Of a stretch of 24,695 nucleotides of DNA, positions 9,850 to 18,693 are shown in pieces. The stretch lies in the IMG/VR virus record IMGVR_UViG_3300022072_000128, positions 1-24,695 of that record; one strand, 5' to 3'. Position numbers and translations under genes: made by a program. The stretch comes from a virus. How positions within the stretch are numbered: the first letter of the stretch is position 1; each line of letters begins with the position of its first letter. The notes beneath the pieces are model-generated. The model did no database searches. It had not been told where the DNA came from and was given only the letters and a program-made list of their open reading frames with translations.

Positions 9850-11895
9850 TTACGCAAGTATTCTTGCAGAGTTAATTGGGGAGTATACTCTACCAGTATA
9901 ACGCATGGCATCGGTATAATCTTGGGTTGCTCTAATGAGTAAATCATTATTTTGTATTGTCCCTAATGTATTTGCTACATAAAGGTTAGTACCTAAAATT
10001 TTATTCGTATCCTGAAGCTGTGAAGCTACAACTATACCAGATATATCATCAAATCCAATTAAGTCATTTAACTTCTCTATTTCAGCTATTTCTTTTTCAA
10101 TTTCATTACTTAATGCAGTATATTCTTTCATCTGCTTCATAGCACTACTTCTTTGATATGCTCTTGCTGTATCTAAAGCTAAGTTAACATATTGTGTAGT
10201 AGTAAGTACTGTAGCTGCAGTGTCTACTGCAGTAGTTACAACTTCAGCACCTTTTACTACAGCTTCCGCAGTTGTAGCTGCACTTGTTATAGCATTTGTT
10301 AATTTACCTGTAGCATAATATGCAACAATTACTGCTAACACTGCACCAAGTTCTTCACCAAAAACGTCTTGTAAAATTTTAGTAATAACTGGTGTAAGTG
10401 CTTGCATAACTAACATTACAGCAATTTTTATTGCGACTTGAGTTAATACGTGTAAAGTTGCTCCTACAGGAGGGTAAAGTATTGTAATAACAATCTGTAC
10501 AATAAACACAATAATACTGAACCAGTTAGTTTTATGTTTAACTCTAAGTTTGTCATTTAACTGCATACGTACAGCAACATTAATTAAATCATGTCCCTTG
10601 ATCTTACCCATCTGCTTAAACACTTCTCGGTGTAAAGGAGCTGTTACTTTTTCACCATCTTGCGTAGCGTCTTCTGGCTCAAATAATTCCTCTGCAGTGT
10701 AATAAGTAGTTTTTCCTACTACATCAGATGAAAAACCTAAACCTCTTATTTCAACCTGAGTATATGTCCCATTAGAATTTTGTCTCCTGTAGTAAACACT
10801 TGAATCAGAAAAATAATTACGTCCTAAAGTTTTACGGGGTAAAACCTCCATTGAAGTAGTGTAACTACCATTTTTAAGTAATTTATTTTTATCGTCTCTA
10901 AGATTACCTTGTACAATACTTTCCTTGATATACGACCAAGACAAAACGTTTGTAAAGTTTTCTTCTTCAATGGTAACGTTATTTCTAGGAGGTAATATAT
11001 TACGCTCATTAGCTTCTTCCCACTGATCATATTCACTTTTTACCACGCGAGAAGTTTTACTCATTTCTTCAAAATACCTAAATAAATACTCTTTTCCTAC
11101 TTTGCTAGTTGTGTTTAAAGGCACTCCTAAATAAATGTAGGCTTCTTCTAAAGGATTAGGTTTTCCGTCATGTTCATTTTTATCTGACATTTTTTGAACA
11201 TTGTCACCTAATTCTTTTGGATTTAAACCAAGGTAACGGCAAGCTTTACGAATATCTTTTTTATATAAAGGATTGTCATCCCATCTTTCCCCATCTACCC
11301 TAAAAGGAATAATAGGGTAATACGGGCTTGAAGCAGAACCTGCAGTTAAACTTAAAAACTCAAAATTATCAGGTGTAGCATCTGCAGAGTTAAACCACCA
11401 TAAGTAATATACATCTGGGTCAGTATCTTTAACATACTCCACTATGTAGTACATACCTGAACCAAATTCAAATGATACTCTTGAGTTAGGTTCAGTTAAA
11501 TCATTAGGTAAATTTGGTGTAGCAGGAATAGTCCATTCTTTGCCTACATCTGTAGATGGGTTTGCATTTTGATCCAGTGTAACGTAAGTAACGGTTATTG
11601 CTTCACCTTGTTCTTTACTAATAATCATCTCAATATAATCACGAGTTTTGATTGATACATTTTTTGTATACTGTTGAGCTAACCCCCATTGGTACTTCCC
11701 ACTTGCACCGTATTTATAAAACTTTTCTATATTTTTAACATCTGAATTTAAAATATTTTCCAGCAAAGTACCTGATAAGCTTCTGTTTGAAGCAGTAGCA
11801 CTTACTATAGACTGTTTAAGCATCCCTGCAGTATTTTCATCATACAACGGCATAGTTGAAGTAGTATAATAAGTAGTGCTACCGCCACCAAACAT
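9850..11895 (-). CDS. Large virion protein with hydrophobic segments, putative ejection protein, 681 aa
   Basis: Residues 1-440 look globular, soluble and Tyr/Trp-rich, beginning MFGGGSTTYYTT. Residues about 455-510 form one or two strongly hydrophobic stretches (FSIIVFIVQIVITILYPPVG, then a Val/Ile/Met-rich helix), followed at about 513-560 by an Ala/Thr/Val-rich region. A charged coiled coil near 575-605 precedes a helical C-terminus. Structural proteins with such segments, encoded beside an injected polymerase, often enter or span the host envelope during DNA delivery. That role is inference. AAGG lies 8 bases before the ATG. It sits in the N4 gp52-gp54 region of the gene order, but I cannot assign a one-to-one match. 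Confidence 0.85.
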   Translation of the reverse strand: MFGGGSTTYYTTSTMPLYDENTAGMLKQSIVSATASNRSLSGTLLENILNSDVKNIEKFYKYGASGKYQWGLAQQYTKNVSIKTRDYIEMIISKEQGEAITVTYVTLDQNANPSTDVGKEWTIPATPNLPNDLTEPNSRVSFEFGSGMYYIVEYVKDTDPDVYYLWWFNSADATPDNFEFLSLTAGSASSPYYPIIPFRVDGERWDDNPLYKKDIRKACRYLGLNPKELGDNVQKMSDKNEHDGKPNPLEEAYIYLGVPLNTTSKVGKEYLFRYFEEMSKTSRVVKSEYDQWEEANERNILPPRNNVTIEEENFTNVLSWSYIKESIVQGNLRDDKNKLLKNGSYTTSMEVLPRKTLGRNYFSDSSVYYRRQNSNGTYTQVEIRGLGFSSDVVGKTTYYTAEELFEPEDATQDGEKVTAPLHREVFKQMGKIKGHDLINVAVRMQLNDKLRVKHKTNWFSIIVFIVQIVITILYPPVGATLHVLTQVAIKIAVMLVMQALTPVITKILQDVFGEELGAVLAVIVAYYATGKLTNAITSAATTAEAVVKGAEVVTTAVDTAATVLTTTQYVNLALDTARAYQRSSAMKQMKEYTALSNEIEKEIAEIEKLNDLIGFDDISGIVVASQLQDTNKILGTNLYVANTLGTIQNNDLLIRATQDYTDAMRYTGRVYSPINSARILA

Positions 11896-11919
11896 AAGTG
11901 TTACCTTCTAAGTTAAATA

Positions 11920-12864
11920 TTAAACAGTTTCAATCGTACGTGGATACGTTATAGGAGAACTATCAACTCTAGGTACACCTACTCCTGTAGAAGGAATTGT
12001 ATCACTATTGTGTCGAGTTGTTCCAACACCTGTTAATAACTTATCCATTACATTTCTACCTGTAACAAAGTCATACCCGAAGTTTTCAGGTTGAGCATAA
12101 GCATCATCAGAATTACTTGCATACATTGTAGCAAACACATCTGTATACATTTTAGCTGCTTTTTGCTCAGCATCTCGTAAAAATGATTCTTTCTGAACAG
12201 TCTTAAGACTCATCTCAACACCAACTAAACCGCCAATAGTTCCACCATCAGCACCTATAAATGTACCTTCAATCTGAGCTTGTTCAGTTAATTTTTTCTG
12301 CTCTAAAATTCCAGTTTCTGCAAGAGTTTTATTGTAAGCTGCTAAGTTTGTTCCGCCTGTAGGAGTAACCGTTTGATCTTTAGCTGCTTCAATTTGTTCA
12401 TCAACTAAATCTTCTTGTTTGCCTACTAAAGCACGTTGCGCAGCTGCTTGTTGTACCTGTTCATTAACTAAAACTGTTTGAGCAGATATTTGAGCTGTCT
12501 GGTTTACAAGCATGTCGTATTGCTTTGGCTGCATAAAATCACGGTTAAACTCAGTCATTGTAAGATCGACTGCAGCTTGACTTTTTTGTGTAACTAAAAG
12601 TTCTTTTTGAAGAACTGCCTGTGCAATTTGTTCGTCCATCAATAACAGCTGTTTATTGGTAGTTTCAAACTGTAACGAGTACTGTGTAGCTACCTGTAAT
12701 ACGTTCTGTAAGGCACCTAAATACACTTGTGAGTATGCTTGCTCAGTAATACGACCTTCGCTTAATTCGAGGTGTACATGAGCTTTAACAGTTCTCATGA
12801 GTTCATCGAAAATACCATTACCCGCTATCTCACCTGAAGTAAGTGTTCTTTGACTTATAGACAT
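11920..12864 (-). CDS. Helical structural protein, 314 aa, paralogue of the next upstream gene
   Basis: The N-terminal 100 residues are helical and related to the 98-residue protein encoded just upstream. Shared features are a GRI-x6-(S/A)QVY block and a following Gln/Leu-rich helix. Residues about 75-150 continue as coiled coil with many Gln and Ala, then a Gly/Thr-rich break (PTGGTNLAAY). The C-terminal third is of mixed composition, ends in a Pro/Ser/Thr-rich tail and has a Gly-rich patch (GADGGTIGGLVGVE). No membrane segment. Position between the capsid gene and the ejection-type genes matches the N4 gp54/gp55 region. A head-to-tail or internal core component is plausible, not proven. Confidence 0.85.
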   Translation of the reverse strand: MSISQRTLTSGEIAGNGIFDELMRTVKAHVHLELSEGRITEQAYSQVYLGALQNVLQVATQYSLQFETTNKQLLLMDEQIAQAVLQKELLVTQKSQAAVDLTMTEFNRDFMQPKQYDMLVNQTAQISAQTVLVNEQVQQAAAQRALVGKQEDLVDEQIEAAKDQTVTPTGGTNLAAYNKTLAETGILEQKKLTEQAQIEGTFIGADGGTIGGLVGVEMSLKTVQKESFLRDAEQKAAKMYTDVFATMYASNSDDAYAQPENFGYDFVTGRNVMDKLLTGVGTTRHNSDTIPSTGVGVPRVDSSPITYPRTIETV

Positions 12865-12876
12865 TATATTTTCCTC

Positions 12877-13173
12877 TTATGTGTACTGTGCAATACGATT
12901 TATACCATGACGTTCTTTCATGATAATTAATTGTTCTTCTGCTTGTAGCTTTTGCTCGACAAGTAAATCTACTTGACCTGCAGAAATATCTTTACCTAAT
13001 AAAAAACTTTGAGCTTGAGCCATACTTGATTGGACAGCTGCAATGTATACCTGAGCATAATCAGTTCCCTGTATACGACCTTTATCAAATTGAGCACTAA
13101 GGTGCGTTTCAATATGTGTGAGTAACTGGCTAGACAAAGTAGTTAACTGTTCAGCAGTATATGTAGTTGTCAT
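12877..13173 (-). CDS. Small helical protein, 98 aa, short paralogue of the following 314-aa protein
   Basis: The ATG at 13173 is preferred over the one at 13182. The sequence AGGAT lies 7 bases before the former, while it abuts the latter. Residues about 15-95 align by eye with the N-terminus of the 314-residue protein: HIETHLSAQFDKGRI-x6-AQVYIAA against HVHLELSEGRI-x6-SQVYLGA, then Leu/Gln-rich helix with (Q/D)LL-(V/M)-(E/D)E-(Q). It lacks everything after the first helical domain of its neighbour. Located immediately downstream of an intrinsic terminator, so probably made at lower level than the capsid. Function unknown; the pair may co-assemble. Confidence 0.82.
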   Translation of the reverse strand: MTTTYTAEQLTTLSSQLLTHIETHLSAQFDKGRIQGTDYAQVYIAAVQSSMAQAQSFLLGKDISAGQVDLLVEQKLQAEEQLIIMKERHGINRIAQYT

Positions 13174-13193
13174 AAGTATCATCCTGTAAATAT

Positions 13194-13217
13194 AAAAAAA
13201 GGGAGCTAATGCTCCCT
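13194..13217 (-). terminator. Intrinsic terminator after the 170-aa gene
   Basis: Read on the minus strand, AGGGAGC-ATTA-GCTCCCT forms a perfect 7-bp stem with a 4-base loop and is followed at once by seven T. It begins 26 bases past the stop of the 170-residue gene and just before the Shine-Dalgarno of the 98-residue gene. No promoter is obvious between them, so it likely works as an attenuating, leaky terminator. Confidence 0.88.
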
Positions 13218-13242
13218 AGTATATACTGATTTAACTAAAAAA

Positions 13243-13755
13243 CTAAACAGACTGTCGTTTACTTTGATCAGACGCTAATTGATCTAACTCTTTCTGGGTC
13301 AAAGCAGGTAATATCTCTAACTGGAATTCTTTACGCATATTACGCACGGGCACTAGTTTACCGTCAAAATTCTTCTTTTCTTGGACAATTGCATACTCAC
13401 GAGACTTAATTAAGTTAAGTAGCATATGTTCAACATGAGTTTCACTTTCAAAAGGAATGAACCGTGTAATAGTACTAATTACACTATTACCAGTACGGAA
13501 CCATTCACCTTCAGAATGTTTTTTGTTTGGGTTTAAGTTTGTTACTCTCACACGAATAAGCTTTGTTGCTTCTCGAATCAGCGAACTATTTTTAGTTAAC
13601 GTTGACTCCACTTTAGGAGTTGCAGGAGCAAGTATTCCATTCACTTTTTCACGTAAAGATTTTACACCAATATTTGGGCTATATTTAATACCCATATCAT
13701 CTGCACGTTCTTTTAGTACTTGTAGTTCTGTTGGTTGTTCAATTGTATCTGTCAT
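13243..13755 (-). CDS. Capsid-associated small protein with HeH/SAP-like N-terminus, 170 aa
   Basis: Residues about 10-42 (LQVLKERADDMGIKYSP followed by GVKSLREKVNGIL) resemble a HeH/LEM or SAP helix-extended-helix motif, a small fold often found in phage proteins next to capsid genes. The rest is a compact mixed domain with RVRVTNLNPNKK and an acidic/aromatic strand region, ending in a polar tail. AAGGA lies 8 bases upstream of the ATG. The gene follows the major capsid gene and is flanked on both sides by intrinsic terminators, giving it its own expression step. It occupies the N4 gp55 position. A role in head completion or capsid binding is inference. Confidence 0.82.
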   Translation of the reverse strand: MTDTIEQPTELQVLKERADDMGIKYSPNIGVKSLREKVNGILAPATPKVESTLTKNSSLIREATKLIRVRVTNLNPNKKHSEGEWFRTGNSVISTITRFIPFESETHVEHMLLNLIKSREYAIVQEKKNFDGKLVPVRNMRKEFQLEILPALTQKELDQLASDQSKRQSV

Positions 13756-13784
13756 GGTTAGAGTCCTTGGATACTGTTTAAATT

Positions 13785-13812
13785 AAAAGGGAGAAGCGTT
13801 AACTTCTCCCTT
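13785..13812 (-). terminator. Strong intrinsic terminator after the major capsid gene
   Basis: On the minus strand AAGGGAGAAG-TTAACG-CTTCTCCCTT is a perfect 10-bp stem with a 6-base loop, followed by TTTTAATT. It lies 22 bases after the capsid stop codon and before the 170-residue gene. Such placement reduces readthrough after a very highly expressed capsid message. Confidence 0.9.
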
Positions 13813-13834
13813 AGCTTACATTACTTTATATCTT

Positions 13835-15046
13835 TTAGCTACGTGCTACAGTCTTAATTACAGCTAAGCGTTCAGGACGCATAACCAAAGTACCATACCA
13901 GAATTTAATAGACATAAAACCAATCTCACCAAATGGATCAGCAGAACTGTAAGAAATGTTATCACCTGGAAATGAATGCTTAATCTTGAACTTAGTAGAC
14001 TTACCATCAGTTTGGAAACCAATAGTAGCAAACGATTGATCACCAACAACTAACATTGGGAATACATCGTACTTAGAACCAGTAACTTGATAACCAGCAT
14101 TACTACCAGTTGCAGTTTCACCTGCACCAGACCACTTCATCATTTCAGGAACTTGGATAATGCGGAAATCACCACACTTACCAATTTCACCATTGATAGA
14201 ATTAACACCTGAAACACCTGAATGTGCATAATGCTCAACACCAACAAATGCAGCATTACCGTGGTGATCTGTCATACGGCTTAAAGTAGGAACCATTTCA
14301 GAACCAACATACATGTACAAGCCTGAAGCAACAACATGAGTATCAACTAAACGAGAACCAACAATAACATTAGTTTTCTTAGGTGTACGGTTGTTAAACA
14401 AATCAATAGCTAAACGCTGCATGTCATCATAGCTTACTTCAGTAATACCTGAAGCTTCACCAGAAATAGTTGCATCTGAAGTAGCAGTACCTGAATACTT
14501 AACAACACCTGCACCATTTAGTAGATCCATTTGCAATAAGTCTTCTTGTAACTCATTAGCAGCCATAATCATCTCACGAGATAAATGACCATATAATTCG
14601 TTATCAGTATCGAAGTCTAGTGCATCACGAGAAAATTCAGTGAAGAAACCAACTTTGGTAATCTCACCTTCAATAACTTTACGTGAAGAACCTACACGGT
14701 TATTACGTCCACCAGTTTCACCTAAAAGTGGGATCTTACCATTTACAGTAGTAACGTCTTTACTTGAACCATAAAGGTTACCATCAGAAATAGTTGCACC
14801 TGAAGCATCAATACCTTGATCGTTAACGTTGGCATCGTCAAGAATAGGTAAGTAATGGTACATTGAAATCTTTTTACCATAGTGCTTAGGCATATTTTTA
14901 GCTGAAGATAACTGACCGAAGTAAACTTCTTTAGCAGCTTCAATTAAAGACATTTTGTGGTGGTATTCAGTATTAATCTGACGACCAGTACCTTGATCAA
15001 TTGTTGCAGGAGTTCCGCCAGCTGGATCATTATAATTTGTTGACAT
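13835..15046 (-). CDS. Major capsid protein, N4-gp56 family
   Basis: A 403-residue protein with the layout of the N4-gp56 family (HK97-fold major head protein). It begins with a polar tail (MSTNYNDPAGGTPATIDQ), then a helix leading into LIEAAKEVYFGQLSSAKNMP. Further typical blocks are IPLLGETGGRNNRVGSS, the strand/helix segment VGFFTEFSRDALDFD, the MIMAANELQEDLLQMDLLNG helix and the C-terminal MSIKFWYGTLVMRPERLAVI. Length is typical for the family. AAGG lies 9 bases before the ATG. It follows the scaffold-like gene by 11 bases and is ended by a strong terminator. Assignment to the family is from recognition of these blocks; I could not run a profile search. Confidence 0.93.
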   Translation of the reverse strand: MSTNYNDPAGGTPATIDQGTGRQINTEYHHKMSLIEAAKEVYFGQLSSAKNMPKHYGKKISMYHYLPILDDANVNDQGIDASGATISDGNLYGSSKDVTTVNGKIPLLGETGGRNNRVGSSRKVIEGEITKVGFFTEFSRDALDFDTDNELYGHLSREMIMAANELQEDLLQMDLLNGAGVVKYSGTATSDATISGEASGITEVSYDDMQRLAIDLFNNRTPKKTNVIVGSRLVDTHVVASGLYMYVGSEMVPTLSRMTDHHGNAAFVGVEHYAHSGVSGVNSINGEIGKCGDFRIIQVPEMMKWSGAGETATGSNAGYQVTGSKYDVFPMLVVGDQSFATIGFQTDGKSTKFKIKHSFPGDNISYSSADPFGEIGFMSIKFWYGTLVMRPERLAVIKTVARS

Positions 15047-15057
15047 AGTTGTATACC

Positions 15058-16125
15058 TTATATTTGGATGTTATTTATCTTCAAGAACTCAGCATCATCC
15101 ATAGCAAGATAACTATTTTTTGGTTTAGCTATTGTTTTGGATGAACTTCTTGAAGAAGTAGCAGCTTTTCTCTTTTTAGAGAGAGCATTATCTAAAGGCT
15201 TAATTTCAGTTCTTGCTACAGGTTTTGCTTGTGGGGGGGTTAAAGTCCCTGCTTGCATCATCTGTGCTCCAACTGTTTTATAAGCTTCAAAGTCTGACAC
15301 ACCACTTAAACCACCGAACATTTTAACACGTTCAACTTCTGCGTTTACTTTATCGAAGATGCCAGCTTGCATTTGTTCGTTAAGGTTACGTATTAGTTCT
15401 GGTTCTTGTGTAAGTAGCTGTTTACTCTTCGCATCCCATTGGTTGCCTACAAGGTCTATACATTTATCATAAGTAGGTGTACTCTCTAAACTTTCGAGTA
15501 CCTGCTCAAGTTGTACGGCTTGTTCGCTAACTTGGTGATTTGTAGGGGTATACTCTACATTGTCTTCTTCATTATCAAAACCTTCTGGCTCATAGTTAGA
15601 ATCTTTAATTAACTTAGCTATGGCTTTTGGATCGTTTTTACTTAAATCAATTAAGTAGTTTAACTTAGTTTCATCGAGAAGTTCATGCTTCTCTAAAGTT
15701 TTAAGAACTTTCAAGTTTGGAGACAGCTCTTGCATCTTCTTAGTGTAATTAGCACCAAGCTGCATAAGAGTTATTGCCTCATCTGCGTTCTTCACTTGCA
15801 CATCTTTACCATTTGCACGGAAAGGTTGCAAGACTTTTTCTAAATCTAAAGGTTCTGATACCTCCTCAGAAGCTTCCTCTTCAAGAGTTTCTTCTTCGGA
15901 AGGTAATTGGTCAAGAGGTTCTTCTTCTGTTTCCACAGGGTCTTCTGAAGGCTCCTCTGACTCATCTTCTAAACCAGAGTCTACTATATCGGTAGCTTCT
16001 TCGCTAGTACCCTCTGGTAAAGTATCTAAATTATCTTCTTGGGGAATATCTACATCATCCCCACCCATTAAAGACTCACCTTGGTTTAAAAAGTCTTTAT
16101 CACTCATATTTAAAAGATCAGACAT
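15058..16125 (-). CDS. Scaffold-like acidic protein, 355 aa
   Basis: Residues about 18-95 are extremely acidic and Ser/Pro-rich (runs such as EEEPLDQLPSEEETLEEEAS), followed by a helical core with KVLQPFRANGKDVQVKNADE, a leucine-rich helix pair and a basic, Ser-rich region near 315-335 (KKRKAATSSRSSSKT). An acidic N-terminus and a basic C-terminal helix next to the capsid gene are typical of capsid scaffolding or assembly proteins. The Shine-Dalgarno GAGGAT is formed by the last two sense codons of the upstream gene, 6 bases before this ATG, so translation is coupled. It is in the N4 gp57 position. Scaffold function is inferred from composition and context. Confidence 0.85.
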   Translation of the reverse strand: MSDLLNMSDKDFLNQGESLMGGDDVDIPQEDNLDTLPEGTSEEATDIVDSGLEDESEEPSEDPVETEEEPLDQLPSEEETLEEEASEEVSEPLDLEKVLQPFRANGKDVQVKNADEAITLMQLGANYTKKMQELSPNLKVLKTLEKHELLDETKLNYLIDLSKNDPKAIAKLIKDSNYEPEGFDNEEDNVEYTPTNHQVSEQAVQLEQVLESLESTPTYDKCIDLVGNQWDAKSKQLLTQEPELIRNLNEQMQAGIFDKVNAEVERVKMFGGLSGVSDFEAYKTVGAQMMQAGTLTPPQAKPVARTEIKPLDNALSKKRKAATSSRSSSKTIAKPKNSYLAMDDAEFLKINNIQI

Positions 16126-16128
16126 AAT

Positions 16129-16482
16129 TTAATCCTCGTATAAATCAAGACTACTTTCTAACTCTCGGGCAGCTATTAAACTATTTTCTGATTGAGCACC
16201 CATAGCTTTTACACCACGAAAATAATGATTGAGTTCACCTATCGAATCAATCTTACGTGTATTTGCTTCCATAATTTCAGGAACGCCTCTCATTTCAGGC
16301 ATACCACGCTGCATAACTAAGTTATTTGAAAAATCTTTAAAAAATCCTGTTTCAATTACAGTTTTAAAATCAGGCTGACTTTCCAACCGAACCAATGCAT
16401 CTCGCATTGCTATAGCTTTTTTAGCTTGTTCGATCTCTGCGTTTAAATTACGTGTTTGTACTTCTTGGTCTTGTTCAATCAT
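16129..16482 (-). CDS. Small helical protein between portal and scaffold, 117 aa
   Basis: Unrecognised family. I chose the ATG at 16482 because GAGGAAA lies 8 bases upstream; the in-frame ATG at 16497 contains that Shine-Dalgarno and has none of its own. The N-terminal half is a charged Gln/Glu/Lys helix (QEVQTRNLNAEIEQAKKAI), the middle contains PEMRGVPEIMEANTRKID and the C-terminus is helical and acidic. No membrane segment. It starts 24 bases after the portal stop and its last codons supply the ribosome site of the next gene. Probably a minor head or assembly protein (N4 gp58 position). Confidence 0.82.
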   Translation of the reverse strand: MIEQDQEVQTRNLNAEIEQAKKAIAMRDALVRLESQPDFKTVIETGFFKDFSNNLVMQRGMPEMRGVPEIMEANTRKIDSIGELNHYFRGVKAMGAQSENSLIAARELESSLDLYED

Positions 16483-16506
16483 TTTAAGTTTCCTCATATA
16501 GAGACT

Positions 16507-18660
16507 TTAGTTAATGGGTGTATCTTTATTAAGATCTGCTTTAAGAATTTCCAATGCCATATTACCTTTAGCTTGGGCTTGATTCTGTTGCATCTCTCTT
16601 GCGTGCTTGGTTCCTGAGTTTTGCTCAAGGAAATCCAAATTCTTCTGATCCGTATCGGATGCAGTATTACCTGCTTTTGCTCCTGCTTCATTAGCCTTAG
16701 CCATATCAAGTTGAGCTGCAGTTTGTAATTTCTGAGTTTTAGCTTGTAATTCAGCCAGTTCAAGTTGTAACTTTGCTAACTCTAACTGTTGTAGCTGCTC
16801 TTGTACAGGGTCTGGAGCAGGTTTAAATTCTTCAATACGTTTTGCCAAGTTAGGCATTTTACGTAAACGAGCAATATCACCTAACACTATCTGTGACATC
16901 TCCATAGGTAAAGTGTTACCCATAGTCTGTAACATAAATGCTAATTCTTGTGCTTTTGTATCATCTGCTTCAGCAGTTGAAATACTAACTTCAATATCAT
17001 AGTTACCCTCTAAATCTTCTCTACGGATAGTTACAAAGTCTTCATCAGTTACACGAATGATCTCTTCATCAGAAAGAAAAGCACCATTCATTGCCACAAT
17101 CTTTTTAGCTACTTTTTCCATAGCCCTAGCGTATCTACGAAGTATTCCAGTTTCACGTTTAGTAGCCGCATCAAGTACTCCACGAATACCTGTAGCTGTT
17201 GCGCCTAACGCATCACCACTCATACCACCTGAATAAGGTTTAACACCTGTAAGACTTTCAGCTTCATTATTTTGCAAGCCAATCATTAAACTTACACTGT
17301 TAGGTATTTCAGGGTAAGTATGTTCAACCATAGCCTGTCTAGGATCAACCATAGGATTAAACTCATAGTCTTCACCTTGAGCGTACTTTCTTTTGTTTAC
17401 AACATCTAGTGCATCCTGTCTCATACCTTTTTGACCTACAGCACTTCGTGCCATAGTATCAATAGCTCCACGGTAAACAGCACCAATAATAGCTTGGTTG
17501 TCCTTAAGTAAAGCACCATCTGGTTCACCATACAAACTTTTACGTACAGGAAGATATTGAGTATCTACAAATGGGATACATTTATCAGGGTATGGGTTTT
17601 CTTCAAACCGAACCATAACAGAATTAACCCAAGTAGCTACAAAAGGAACAGGTACCCCTGTTTCTTCCATATCCCAATATCCCCAGTATTCATATGCAAC
17701 AAATTTTGCACGAGGATCATCTTTAAAATTAAAAGCACTATCACCAGATATTTCATGGTCAGGTGCGTTTAATAAACTAGAGGTATCTACGTTAATTTTA
17801 TCAAGGTTAAAATATCTATCAGGTTCTTTAGCAAGTGCTCCTTTAGAAGTCTCAAAAGAATAAATAGCAAAACCTGCTTTCTCCATGTTACCTTCACAAC
17901 TTGGATCAATTACAAGATTGTTAGAATTACATACTTCTATCGTAGGTTGATTTTTAATTAAAACTGTTTCGGTAACTTCTTGCATTTCTTGTAACACAGG
18001 ATAAATAGGTTGACCTTGTTGAGTTGTTAACGATAATGCTTTCTGAATATGTTCTGGTACATGAGCTTTAAATGCATACGGGTCTTGTTGTTGAACCATA
18101 GCTGCTTTTTGTAACTCTTCTACTTGTCCTTGCTGTGTAGCAGGATAGTACTCATAAATAGGTACTTCTTTTGTAACTTCTTTTTCTTCACTTTCCCAAC
18201 TTATACGTAAAAAAACAGTACCTTCATCAATACCTGTACGGGAGAACTCATCTACAAAAGCAACTTTGTCTATTTGGTTATTCCACTGGTAATTTAAAAG
18301 TGTACTATTCTGCTGCGCAGAAAGCTTATCTTCGTGTGTTCTAGGGTGCAAAGTAAACATGTCAGGAGTTGAAAGAAAAGCTTCTGAAATTGCTGCATAG
18401 CGCCACTCAGCATGTTTACGTATGAGCTTAGGTTGTACAGCACTTTTACCTTTTTTCTTTTTAAGTATAGCTGAACCAGTAATATTTAAATGGTCTAAAC
18501 TGTCTGTACGCTTAATCATCTGAGCGTCATGGTAAGGTTTAGCATCTTGGAAATTTTGTTTAAGGTCAGCAATGTTAGGGAGATTTACCCAACCTTCTGG
18601 AGCGTGCCCTTCAGGAATTGCAAGTTCTTCGCTGTCGTCACTATTTGTGTTTTCATTCAT
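16507..18660 (-). CDS. Portal protein, 717 aa
   Basis: Large portal of the P22/N4 podovirus type, which forms the dodecameric ring through which DNA enters and leaves the head. Visible features are an early helical block with KRTDSLDHLNITGSAILKKK and the stem/wing region LIRKHAEWRYAAISEAFLS. Next come the core block FVDEFSRTGIDEGTVFLRISW, the NNLVIDPSCEGNMEKAGF segment typical of these portals and the SGGMSGDALGATATGIRGVL clip/wing segment. After about residue 610 there is a long Gln/Leu coiled coil (barrel-like) and a Gln/Asn/Ala-rich tail. The ATG at 18660 is preferred over the TTG at 18681; GAG lies 10 bases upstream, a rather weak site. It is followed by the capsid assembly genes. Confidence 0.9.
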   Translation of the reverse strand: MNENTNSDDSEELAIPEGHAPEGWVNLPNIADLKQNFQDAKPYHDAQMIKRTDSLDHLNITGSAILKKKKGKSAVQPKLIRKHAEWRYAAISEAFLSTPDMFTLHPRTHEDKLSAQQNSTLLNYQWNNQIDKVAFVDEFSRTGIDEGTVFLRISWESEEKEVTKEVPIYEYYPATQQGQVEELQKAAMVQQQDPYAFKAHVPEHIQKALSLTTQQGQPIYPVLQEMQEVTETVLIKNQPTIEVCNSNNLVIDPSCEGNMEKAGFAIYSFETSKGALAKEPDRYFNLDKINVDTSSLLNAPDHEISGDSAFNFKDDPRAKFVAYEYWGYWDMEETGVPVPFVATWVNSVMVRFEENPYPDKCIPFVDTQYLPVRKSLYGEPDGALLKDNQAIIGAVYRGAIDTMARSAVGQKGMRQDALDVVNKRKYAQGEDYEFNPMVDPRQAMVEHTYPEIPNSVSLMIGLQNNEAESLTGVKPYSGGMSGDALGATATGIRGVLDAATKRETGILRRYARAMEKVAKKIVAMNGAFLSDEEIIRVTDEDFVTIRREDLEGNYDIEVSISTAEADDTKAQELAFMLQTMGNTLPMEMSQIVLGDIARLRKMPNLAKRIEEFKPAPDPVQEQLQQLELAKLQLELAELQAKTQKLQTAAQLDMAKANEAGAKAGNTASDTDQKNLDFLEQNSGTKHAREMQQNQAQAKGNMALEILKADLNKDTPIN

Positions 18661-18693
18661 GTGTAAGTTTCTCACTACCAAATATTAAATATA

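Noticed and set aside
16494-16763. 89-codon minus-strand frame near the portal 3' end
   Set aside because: Out-of-frame reading of the Gln/Leu coiled coil of the portal; the portal frame is continuous and well supported.
18661-18681. Longer portal start at TTG 18681
   Set aside because: TTG codon without ribosome site; ATG 18660 is more likely although its own Shine-Dalgarno is weak.
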